Assembly (NCBI GenBank): GCA_005883885.1
Contig: VAYF01000108.1
Span: forward strand, 1 to 9,017
Source of the DNA: Actinomycetota bacterium
Lineage (GTDB): Bacteria > Actinomycetota > UBA4738 > HRBIN12
Length of the DNA stretch: 9,017 nucleotides
Direction: 5' to 3'
The notes below the pieces were generated by a model. It did not search any database. It saw only the letters and a program-made list of their open reading frames with translations, and had not been told where the DNA came from. Below are positions 1 through 5,624 of this stretch, one piece after another; positions within the stretch are counted from its first letter, which is position 1, and each line of letters starts with the position of its first letter. A program made the position numbers and the translations under genes.

Positions 1-1
1 C

Positions 2-1018
2 ACGCATTTCGACACGACGCGTGCGAACGTCGAGTTCACGGGGGCCGAGGCGGTCGACCTCGTGATCCCCGAGGGTCGCGATCCGGCGGCCCTCCATCCG
101 TTCAAGGGCAACATGGACCTGGAGGCGCTCGAGAAGCTCCTCGTCGAACGAGCGGCGGATATCCCCGTCGTGTTCGTCACCGTGACGAACAACTCCGGCG
201 GGGGGCAGCCGGTCTCACTGGCGAACCTGCGCGGCGTCCGGTCGCTCTGCGATCGCTTCGGGGTGCCCCTGTTCCTCGACGCCTGCCGGTTCGCGGAGAA
301 CGCGTGGTTCATCAAGACGCGCGAGGCGGGGCAGGACGGGCGGGACCTGCCGGACATCGTCCGGGAGACGGCGTCGCTCGCCGACGGCATGACGATGTCG
401 GCGAAGAAAGACCCGATGGCGAACATCGGCGGCTGGCTCGCGCTGCGCGACGACGCCTGGGCCGAGCGATGCCGCAACCTGTTGATCCTGACCGAGGGGT
501 TCCCCACCTATGGCGGGCTCGCCGGCCGCGACCTGGAGGCCATCGCGCAGGGACTGCGCGAGTGCCTCGACGAGCACTACCTCCGCTACCGGACCCGCTC
601 GATCGAGTACCTGTCCGATGCGTTGGTGGCCGCGGGCGTGCCGATCGTTCGGCCAGCCGGCGGACATGCCGTCTATCTGGACGCGCGCGGCCTTCTCCCC
701 CACGTTCCACCGTTGCGGTACCCAGGGCAGGCCCTCGCGGTGGCGCTGTACGAGGCCGGCGGGATCAGAGGATGCGAGATCGGGACGGTGATGTTCGGGA
801 TGAAGCCCGATGGCACCGAGGAGCCCGCCGCGACGGATCTCGTCCGGCTCGCGATCCCTCGGCGCACCTATACGCAGAGTCACGTCGACTACGTGATCGA
901 GGTCGTGACGGACGTCGCCGCCCGAGCCAACGACCTGCCCGGGTACCGGATCGTCGAGCAGGCGCCGCAGCTACGTCATTTCACCGCCCGGTTCGAGCCG
1001 ATCACCGCCACGAGGTAG
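2..1018 (+). CDS. tnaA: Tryptophanase-type PLP beta-eliminating lyase (5' end outside window)
   Basis: This is the C-terminal 338 residues of a beta-eliminating lyase of the tryptophanase/tyrosine phenol-lyase family, a cytoplasmic PLP enzyme that splits an aromatic amino acid into indole or phenol, pyruvate and ammonia. The frame is open from base 2 and begins with HFDTTRANVEF, which in E. coli TnaA lies roughly 130 residues in, so the N-terminal quarter is missing at the window edge. Visible motifs are SNSGGGQPVS-like (here NNSGGGQPVSLANLR), the cofactor-contacting LFLDACRFAEN, the Schiff-base lysine in TMSAKKDP (second Lys, codon 407-409), EGFPTYGGLAGRD, GGHAVYLDARGLLPH and the C-terminal LRHFTARF. 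The segment IRGCEIG has Ile where tyrosine phenol-lyase has its phenol-binding Arg (MERG), and RFAEN also favours tryptophanase. NIGG and AGRD are closer to tyrosine phenol-lyase. Tryptophanase is preferred; an untested aromatic substrate is possible. It is separated from the next gene by 31 bp and does not obviously share its function. Confidence 0.85.
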   Translation, partial: THFDTTRANVEFTGAEAVDLVIPEGRDPAALHPFKGNMDLEALEKLLVERAADIPVVFVTVTNNSGGGQPVSLANLRGVRSLCDRFGVPLFLDACRFAENAWFIKTREAGQDGRDLPDIVRETASLADGMTMSAKKDPMANIGGWLALRDDAWAERCRNLLILTEGFPTYGGLAGRDLEAIAQGLRECLDEHYLRYRTRSIEYLSDALVAAGVPIVRPAGGHAVYLDARGLLPHVPPLRYPGQALAVALYEAGGIRGCEIGTVMFGMKPDGTEEPAATDLVRLAIPRRTYTQSHVDYVIEVVTDVAARANDLPGYRIVEQAPQLRHFTARFEPITATR

Positions 1019-1036
1019 CCGGATCGACGGCCACGG

Positions 1037-1042
1037 TACCCT
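1037..1042 (+). promoter_or_regulatory. Probable -10 box (TACCCT) for a leaderless transcript
   Basis: TACCCT fits the TAnnnT -10 consensus and ends exactly 7 nt before the ATG at 1050, so transcription would start at or next to the start codon. The intervening GAAGGTC contains a purine stretch, but it is only about 3 nt from the ATG, too close for a normal Shine-Dalgarno site. No convincing -35 hexamer was found, as is common for this promoter class. The same box-to-start spacing recurs at 6908-6913 and 6884-6879. Confidence 0.55.
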
Positions 1043-1049
1043 GAAGGTC

Positions 1050-3434
1050 ATGCGTATCGCGTTCGTCTCCACCTACCCACCCCGGCGCTGCGGGATCGCG
1101 ACCTTCACCTCGGATCTGATCCATGCGATCCGCGAGGCCGACCCCTCGACCCGCGCTCGCATCGCGGCGATCGACGAGCGCAACTCGGTGCGTGCCTATG
1201 GGTCCGAGGTCCGCTGGCGGATCCGGCAGGGGAGCCCCATGCCCTACCGGGCGGCCGCCCGGGCGATCAACCGGTCGAACGCCGACGTCGTGTGCGTCCA
1301 GCACGAGTTCGGCCTCTACGGCCTGTGGAAGGGCGGCGGCTGGGTGGGCGACCACTGGATCGAGGGCACCTACGAGGACCACCTGACGCCGTTCCTCGAC
1401 GAGCTCGAGAAGCCCGCGCTGGTGACCCTGCACACGGTGCTGCCGGAGCCGTCGCCAGCGGTCCGTGAGGCGGTCCGGTCGATCGCCGACTCCGCACACG
1501 GCCTCACCGTGATGGCCGAGACCGCGGTCGACATCCTCCGCGACGTCTACGGCATCGCGGAACGCCCCATCGTGATCCCGCACGGGATGCCCCACATCGA
1601 GCCGATCGGGCGGCGCCGCCTCAAGGCGAAGCTCGGCCTCGATCATCGCCAGATCGTGTCGACCTTTGGTCTCGTGGGTCCCGGCAAGGGGCTCGAGTAC
1701 GTGATCGAGGCGATGCCGGCGGTCGTCGCCCGGCACCCGGACGCGCTGTACCTGATCGCCGGCCAGACGCACCCGGAGCTCCTCAAGCAACGGGGCGAGG
1801 AGTACCGCAACCGTCTGACCGCCCTCGTCGAGGAGCTCGGCCTGACCGACAACGTGGTCTTCGTGAACCAGTACCTCGAACAGAAGGACATCATCGACTA
1901 CCTGCTCGCCACCGACGTGTACGTCACGCCGTACCTCGACCCGAACCAGATCACGAGCGGAACGCTCTCCTACGCGCTCGGCGCGGGGAAGGCCGTCGTC
2001 TCCACGCCGTACCTGCACGCGAAGGAAGCGCTCGCCGACGAACGAGGGCTCCTCGTCGACTTCCAGGCGGCGGACCAGATCGCCGACGCGGTCAACACGG
2101 TCTTGGACGATCCGAAGCTCAAGGCACGGTTGGAGAAGAACGCGTACCGCTACGCGAACGAAGCGACCTGGCCGAAGACGGGCGCCCGCTTCCTCGACGT
2201 GATGCGTGAGCTCGTCGCGGAACATCCGCCGGTCCAGAAGGAACGGCGGCGGGAGAAGCCGCTCACGGTCGCCCACCGGCTGCGCAGCAACCCGCTGATC
2301 CAGCCCGTGGACGTGGAGCCTCAGCCGGGGTTCGAGGTCATCTCCACGATCAACCCGGGTGTCGCGACCGTCGGCGACGAGACGGTCCTTCTCGTGCGCG
2401 TGACCGAGCGGCCGAAGCCCGAACCGGGTGTGGACGCACGCATGGTCGACCTCTCGGGTTCCGACCCTCGGCTCGTTCCCCTCCCCGGCGGGCTCCGTCC
2501 GGAGCAGTTGATCGGGATGGCCTTCTTCGACCATCAACAGGAACCGCCCAAGATCGTGATCGGCTACGTCCCGCGGGACCTGCCGGGGCTCGACCTGTCC
2601 GACCCGCGGACGATCCGGTACCGGAACACGGCCGGGGGTTTCGCGCACGTACAGATGGAGTTCACGGATTACCTATCACACATCTCGCACCTGCGCGTCG
2701 CGCGCAGTTCCGATGGGAACCACTTCACGATCGATCCCGAACCGACGATCGTGTCGGCGACACCGCTCGAGGAGTACGGCGTCGAGGACCCGAGGATCAC
2801 GTGGTTCGGCGACGTGTTCCACATCACGTACGTCGCCGTGAGCCGGTTGGGGATCACGACCGCGCGCCTGACGACCACCGACTTCCGCTCGTTCGAACGC
2901 CACGGAACGATGCTCGAGCCCGACCAGAAAGACGTCGTGCTGTTCCCCGAACAGGTCGGGGGCCGCTACCTCGCGTTGACGCGCCCGATGCCCGGGTCCT
3001 TCGGACGCGTGCTCGGTATCTGGCTCTCCGAGAGCGACGATCTCGTGCACTGGGGGAACCCTCGGCCGATCGCGCAGCCTCGGAGCGGCACCTGGGACGA
3101 GATGCGGATCGGCGCGTCCTTGGTGCCGATCCGCGTCGACGGGGGGTGGCTCGAGATCTATCACGGCGCCGACCGCGACAACCGGTACGGCGTGGGCGCA
3201 TTGCTGCTGGATGCCGGCGATCCGACGAAGGTGCTCGGCCGCACCGACCGGCCCTTGTTGGCGCCGGAGGCCGAGTACGAGCTCGACGGGTTCCTGCACG
3301 ACGTCGTCTTCCCCAGCGGTCACGTCGACCTGGGGGACGGCGACATCCGCGTCTACTACGGGGCGGCCGACACGAGCGTCTGCGCAGCCGACATGGCGAT
3401 CGACGACGTGCTGTCGGCGCTGGATCCGGTGTAG
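1050..3434 (+). CDS. GT4 glycosyltransferase fused to a GH130-type mannoside phosphorylase/mannosidase
   Basis: A 794-residue two-domain enzyme. Residues 1-392 form a GT-B glycosyltransferase of family GT4: N-terminal IAFVSTYPPRRCGIATFT, VCVQHEFGLYG at 81-91, HGMPH at 178-182, the nucleotide-sugar loop FGLVGPGKGLEYV at 206-218 and GTLSYALGAGKAVVSTPY at 304-321. The usual E-x7-E pair appears replaced by Gln300 and Tyr308. A basic linker (about 393-420) leads to a five-bladed GH130-like domain (about 420-790): STINPGVA, YGVEDPRITW at 576-585 with the probable catalytic Asp580, KDVVLFPEQ at 627-635, LTRP, YHGAD at 704-708 and YYGAADTSV at 769-777. GH130 members cleave beta-mannosides by phosphorolysis or hydrolysis; which applies here cannot be read by eye. 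No signal peptide or membrane span is seen, so it is probably cytoplasmic. The ATG at 1050 is chosen because the conserved N-terminus starts there, 7 nt after a -10 box. The next gene follows after 44 nt and is probably co-transcribed. A coupled synthesis and turnover role for a mannoside is inference. Confidence 0.85.
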   Translation: MRIAFVSTYPPRRCGIATFTSDLIHAIREADPSTRARIAAIDERNSVRAYGSEVRWRIRQGSPMPYRAAARAINRSNADVVCVQHEFGLYGLWKGGGWVGDHWIEGTYEDHLTPFLDELEKPALVTLHTVLPEPSPAVREAVRSIADSAHGLTVMAETAVDILRDVYGIAERPIVIPHGMPHIEPIGRRRLKAKLGLDHRQIVSTFGLVGPGKGLEYVIEAMPAVVARHPDALYLIAGQTHPELLKQRGEEYRNRLTALVEELGLTDNVVFVNQYLEQKDIIDYLLATDVYVTPYLDPNQITSGTLSYALGAGKAVVSTPYLHAKEALADERGLLVDFQAADQIADAVNTVLDDPKLKARLEKNAYRYANEATWPKTGARFLDVMRELVAEHPPVQKERRREKPLTVAHRLRSNPLIQPVDVEPQPGFEVISTINPGVATVGDETVLLVRVTERPKPEPGVDARMVDLSGSDPRLVPLPGGLRPEQLIGMAFFDHQQEPPKIVIGYVPRDLPGLDLSDPRTIRYRNTAGGFAHVQMEFTDYLSHISHLRVARSSDGNHFTIDPEPTIVSATPLEEYGVEDPRITWFGDVFHITYVAVSRLGITTARLTTTDFRSFERHGTMLEPDQKDVVLFPEQVGGRYLALTRPMPGSFGRVLGIWLSESDDLVHWGNPRPIAQPRSGTWDEMRIGASLVPIRVDGGWLEIYHGADRDNRYGVGALLLDAGDPTKVLGRTDRPLLAPEAEYELDGFLHDVVFPSGHVDLGDGDIRVYYGAADTSVCAADMAIDDVLSALDPV

Positions 3435-3478
3435 ACAGCGCTGGTCCTTCACATCCCGTCCTGCGAGACTCCGCAGCC

Positions 3479-4549
3479 ATGCTCCGACAGCTCGCCCGTC
3501 TGACCCGCCCGATCCCGGCCGCCGGTGGTGACGCCCTGGCCATCGCGGTCTACGGCGACGGCGGAGGAGCGCACATCGTCGCGAAGGAGTCCGGCTTCGA
3601 AGGGGTCGCGTGCGTGGACGACGCGGCCCGGCTGCTGGACGTGCTGTGCGACGTGTGGGCTCGGACGAAGCAGCCGTGGGCCGAGCGATGGGCGCGCGGG
3701 GTGCTGGAGTTCGTGCTGTGGATGCAGGAGCCCGACGGGCGATGGATCAACTTCGTCTACGACTGGGACGGCACGCGCAACCTCCACGGCATCACGTCGG
3801 CCACCGGCGAGAGCTTCTGGCACGCGCGCGCGCTCGTCGGCGTGAGCCACGCGTGGCTCACGTTCGCCGACGAGCGCGCGCGAGACGCCGTGCTCTCGGG
3901 GCTGGACCACGCGGTGTCGAAGCCCGCGCCGGCCGATGTCCGGGCGCTCCACATCCTGACGGCGCGCCGGCTGATCGCCGACGCGGGCGTCACGTCGCTA
4001 CGCCCGGCGATGCTCGGCTGGGTCCAGGAGCTCGCGGCCTGCCGGGACGGCGACGTGCTCAAGAACAACGACGAGGAGACCGGGCCACCGCATCTGTGGG
4101 CCCACATCCAGGAGGGTGTGCTCGCGTGGTCCTCGACGCTGCTCGACGAGCCCGGGCTCGTGGACGTCGCCGCACGGAGCGCCGAGGCACTCGTCGTTCC
4201 CGCGGTGGACGCGAGGTTCGCGGCGACGAGCACGTCGCCCTACGACGTGGCGTCGTGCATCTACTCGCTGGACCGGCTCTCTGAGGCGACCGGCGAGCAA
4301 CGGTGGGCGGCGTTGGCGTCCGACGCTCGCGCCTGGTTCAACGGGCGCAACGCGGCCGCGGCGCCGGTCTACGACCGGCGCCGCGGCCGCGTCGCCGACG
4401 GGATCGACGAGGGCAGGGTCTCGGAGAACTCGGGCGCCGAGTCGAACATCGTGGCCGCCGAAGCGCTGCTCGACGATGCGCTCGACGTGGCGCGAGCGCT
4501 CGAGGATCCGTTCGCTCGCCCGCCGGTGGACCTGCCCGAGCCGGGTTGA
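3479..4549 (+). CDS. Probable (alpha/alpha)6 six-hairpin protein associated with the GT4-GH130 enzyme
   Basis: A 356-residue, probably cytoplasmic protein without signal peptide or membrane segments. It resembles the helical six-hairpin domains found beside or fused to GT4 enzymes: CVDDAAR at 45-51 matches the DDxAR signature of those domains, and FVLWMQEPDGRWINFVYDW at 78-96, GITSATGESFWHARAL at 104-119, HLWAHIQEGVLAW at 205-217 and SENSGAESNIVAAEALL at 315-331 look like conserved helix ends. The fold assignment is by eye. A glycan-binding or glycoside-cleaving role is inferred from the fold and the neighbour only; no catalytic pair could be assigned. The ATG at 3479 is the first good start after the upstream stop. 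No clear Shine-Dalgarno site is visible, which fits translation coupled to the gene 44 nt upstream. Its TGA overlaps the ATG of the next gene (TGATG). The coding sequence carries two unusually long inverted repeats, listed separately, without breaking the frame. Confidence 0.75.
   Translation: MLRQLARLTRPIPAAGGDALAIAVYGDGGGAHIVAKESGFEGVACVDDAARLLDVLCDVWARTKQPWAERWARGVLEFVLWMQEPDGRWINFVYDWDGTRNLHGITSATGESFWHARALVGVSHAWLTFADERARDAVLSGLDHAVSKPAPADVRALHILTARRLIADAGVTSLRPAMLGWVQELAACRDGDVLKNNDEETGPPHLWAHIQEGVLAWSSTLLDEPGLVDVAARSAEALVVPAVDARFAATSTSPYDVASCIYSLDRLSEATGEQRWAALASDARAWFNGRNAAAAPVYDRRRGRVADGIDEGRVSENSGAESNIVAAEALLDDALDVARALEDPFARPPVDLPEPG
3825..3882. repeat. 58-bp near-perfect palindrome (27-bp stem with a 4-nt bulge)
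   Basis: Bases 3825-3842 are the exact reverse complement of 3865-3882 (18 bp). Between them, 3843-3860 is itself a perfect palindrome, TGAGCCACGCGTGGCTCA. The only unpaired bases are 3861-3864 (CGTT) on the right arm; shifting the register makes the inner palindrome 22 bp with TTCG as the bulge. It lies inside the six-hairpin gene and is read through in frame as residues of the ARALVGVSHAWLTFADERAR stretch. It would form a very stable mRNA hairpin or a DNA cruciform. No U tract follows, so a terminator is unlikely. Confidence 0.95.
4350..4392. repeat. Perfect 20-bp inverted repeat with a 3-nt loop
   Basis: Bases 4350-4369 are the exact reverse complement of 4373-4392, with TAC (4370-4372) as the loop. 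The arms are almost entirely G and C. The repeat is in the same gene as the one at 3825-3882 and encodes NAAAAPVYDRRRGRV in frame (residues 291-305). No U tract follows. A perfect 20-bp arm pair is far beyond what GC content alone would produce in 9 kb. Confidence 0.95.
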
Positions 4550-5278
4550 TGACGCTGCTCGTCGTGATCGCCGCCACGGTGGCCTTCGCGGCGACGATCC
4601 AGGCGACGATGGGCTTCGGGTTCGCCCTGGTCGCGGTGCCGATCATCGCGGTCGCGGACGATCCGAAGGTCGCCGTGGTCGCGGTGACGGCGATCGGGGT
4701 GCCGATGACCCTGTGGAACGCGATCCGGTGGCGTGCGCACCTCCGGGTGGGGGCGATGGTAGTGGTCGTCGGGGCCTCGCTGATCGGGATGCCGGTCGGC
4801 GCGCTCATCCTGACGCGGGCGCCCGATCGCGCCCTCACGTTCGCGATCGGGATCGCCGTCCTCGGCCTGACGGCATGGCTCTGGCGCGGCCTGCAGCTCC
4901 CGGCCGGCCCGCGGACCGAGGTCGCCGCCGGGATCGCGTCCGGCGCGCTCGCGACGAGCACCGGGACGAACGGACCACCGCTCGTGATCGCCTTCCAGGC
5001 GACCGGGATGGAGCGAGACGCGTTCCGCGCGACGCTCGCGGGATGCTTCTTCGTTCAAGGCGTGATCGCCCTCGTCCTGATTCTGGGCCGGCGGGCTGCT
5101 CACGCGCCATGTTGGAGCTGCCTTCGTGGTCGGTGTGCCCGCGATCGTCGCGGGCACGCTCGGCGGCGAGCGGCTCTCGACCCGGCTGCACGGCCACGCG
5201 TTCCGCGTGGCCGTGCTCACCCTGCTCGGGCTCTCCGGAGCGCTGGCGATCGTCGGCGCCATCACGTCGTCGGGATAG
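4549..5278 (+). pseudogene. TauE/SafE-family membrane permease gene with a single-base frameshift
   Basis: The first 177 codons read as the N-terminal part of a TauE/SafE (formerly DUF81) permease: hydrophobic spans at about 3-20, 24-36, 41-55, 67-90 and 96-112, the glycine-rich motif QATMGFGFALVAVP at 18-31, and SGALATSTGTNGPPLVIA at 131-148, the family's second-half motif. After the ctg codon at 5077-5079 the frame becomes Arg-rich nonsense, while the +1 frame from 5081 continues perfectly as FWAGGLLTRHV, VPAIVAGTLGGERLSTRL and a last hydrophobic helix ending at TAG 5276-5278. Ignoring the A at 5080 restores a 242-residue protein, a normal length for the family. As written, the frame instead runs to TAG 5296-5298, inside the terminator hairpin. 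Family members export sulfite, sulfonates or other small anions; the substrate here is unknown. The start overlaps the previous stop (TGATG), so it is translationally coupled. A sequencing or assembly indel is as likely as a true mutation. Confidence 0.85.
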
Positions 5279-5282
5279 GAAC

Positions 5283-5311
5283 GGGGCGGGACCGATAGAC
5301 GGTCTCGCCCC
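5283..5311. terminator. Hairpin terminator between convergent genes
   Basis: Bases 5283-5294 pair with 5300-5311 over 12 bp (one G-T wobble), with loop ATAGA. The hairpin lies just after the permease stop and 27 bases before the stop of the convergent small membrane gene. The + strand continues with a pyrimidine-rich CCTTCCGCCTCCCT rather than a pure U tract, as often seen in high-GC genomes. Its position suits stopping transcription from either side. Confidence 0.7.
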
Positions 5312-5338
5312 CTTCCGCCTCCCTCGCCGAGCTCAGGT

Positions 5339-5515
5339 TCAGGAGCCGAGCTTGGGGATCACGTACCAGGCCAGGAACGCGAGGATCGCGAGCACGATGA
5401 TCACGATGGCCGAGTACTTGATCGCCGCGTACCCGGTGAGGCTTCCGCGATCGGGCTCGACCGGGACCGGCTCGACCGGCATGTGCTCGTGCGTCTGCGG
5501 ATAGCGGTCGCTCAT
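5339..5515 (-). CDS. Small single-span membrane protein, function unknown
   Basis: A 58-residue protein with a polar, Pro/Glu-rich N-terminus (MSDRYPQTHEHMPVEPVPVE) and one strong hydrophobic helix at about 34-54 (YSAIVIIVLAILAFLAWYVI), ending in PKLGS. The arrangement suggests a type of small membrane protein with the N-terminus on one side and almost no tail; the orientation is not clear from charge. The frame is open for 27 further codons upstream, but the ATG at 5515 is chosen because AAGGAGG lies 9 nt before it. No family is recognised. It lies 109 bp downstream of the NylB-like gene on the same strand and could be on the same transcript or have its own promoter. TATCAC on the - strand (5571-5566) is a weak -10 candidate. 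Confidence 0.75.
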   Translation of the reverse strand: MSDRYPQTHEHMPVEPVPVEPDRGSLTGYAAIKYSAIVIIVLAILAFLAWYVIPKLGS

Positions 5516-5524
5516 CTCGTTCGA

Positions 5525-5531
5525 CCTCCTT
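5525..5531 (-). promoter_or_regulatory. Strong Shine-Dalgarno site (AAGGAGG) fixing the start of the small membrane gene
   Basis: On the - strand AAGGAGG is followed by 9 nt and ATG 5515-5513. It is the best ribosome binding site in the window and marks this ATG, not upstream in-frame codons, as the start. Confidence 0.8.
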
Positions 5532-5624
5532 CCCTCGCGCGTCGCTCGCGCAGCCGGAGCCCCTGTGATACCCGGGGCTTTCCCTCGCGAAACCATGTGG
5601 AGCCGTCCGGGGCAACCGGTCCCG

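Noticed and set aside
1247..1262. 16-bp perfect palindrome in the GT4 region (another at 4146-4161)
   Set aside because: 8-bp arms are within chance expectation for GC-rich coding DNA of this length.
1002..2648. Long open frame (548 codons) on the - strand
   Set aside because: It lies entirely opposite the GT4 domain and the start of the GH130 domain, is Arg/Asp/Val-rich with no recognisable motif, and is explained by the high-GC codon pattern of the + strand gene.
2801..3478. In-frame upstream extension of the six-hairpin gene
   Set aside because: The frame is open, but the peptide is Arg-rich nonsense overlapping the conserved GH130 domain; the conserved protein begins at ATG 3479.
5071..5090. 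Programmed ribosomal frameshift in the permease gene
   Set aside because: No slippery heptamer or internal Shine-Dalgarno site is visible; a plain indel or sequence error explains the data more simply.
5558..5579. Small hairpin (AGCCCC/GGGGCT, 10-nt loop) between the NylB-like gene and the small membrane gene as a terminator
   Set aside because: The stem is only 6-7 bp and no U tract follows on the - strand; support is too weak.
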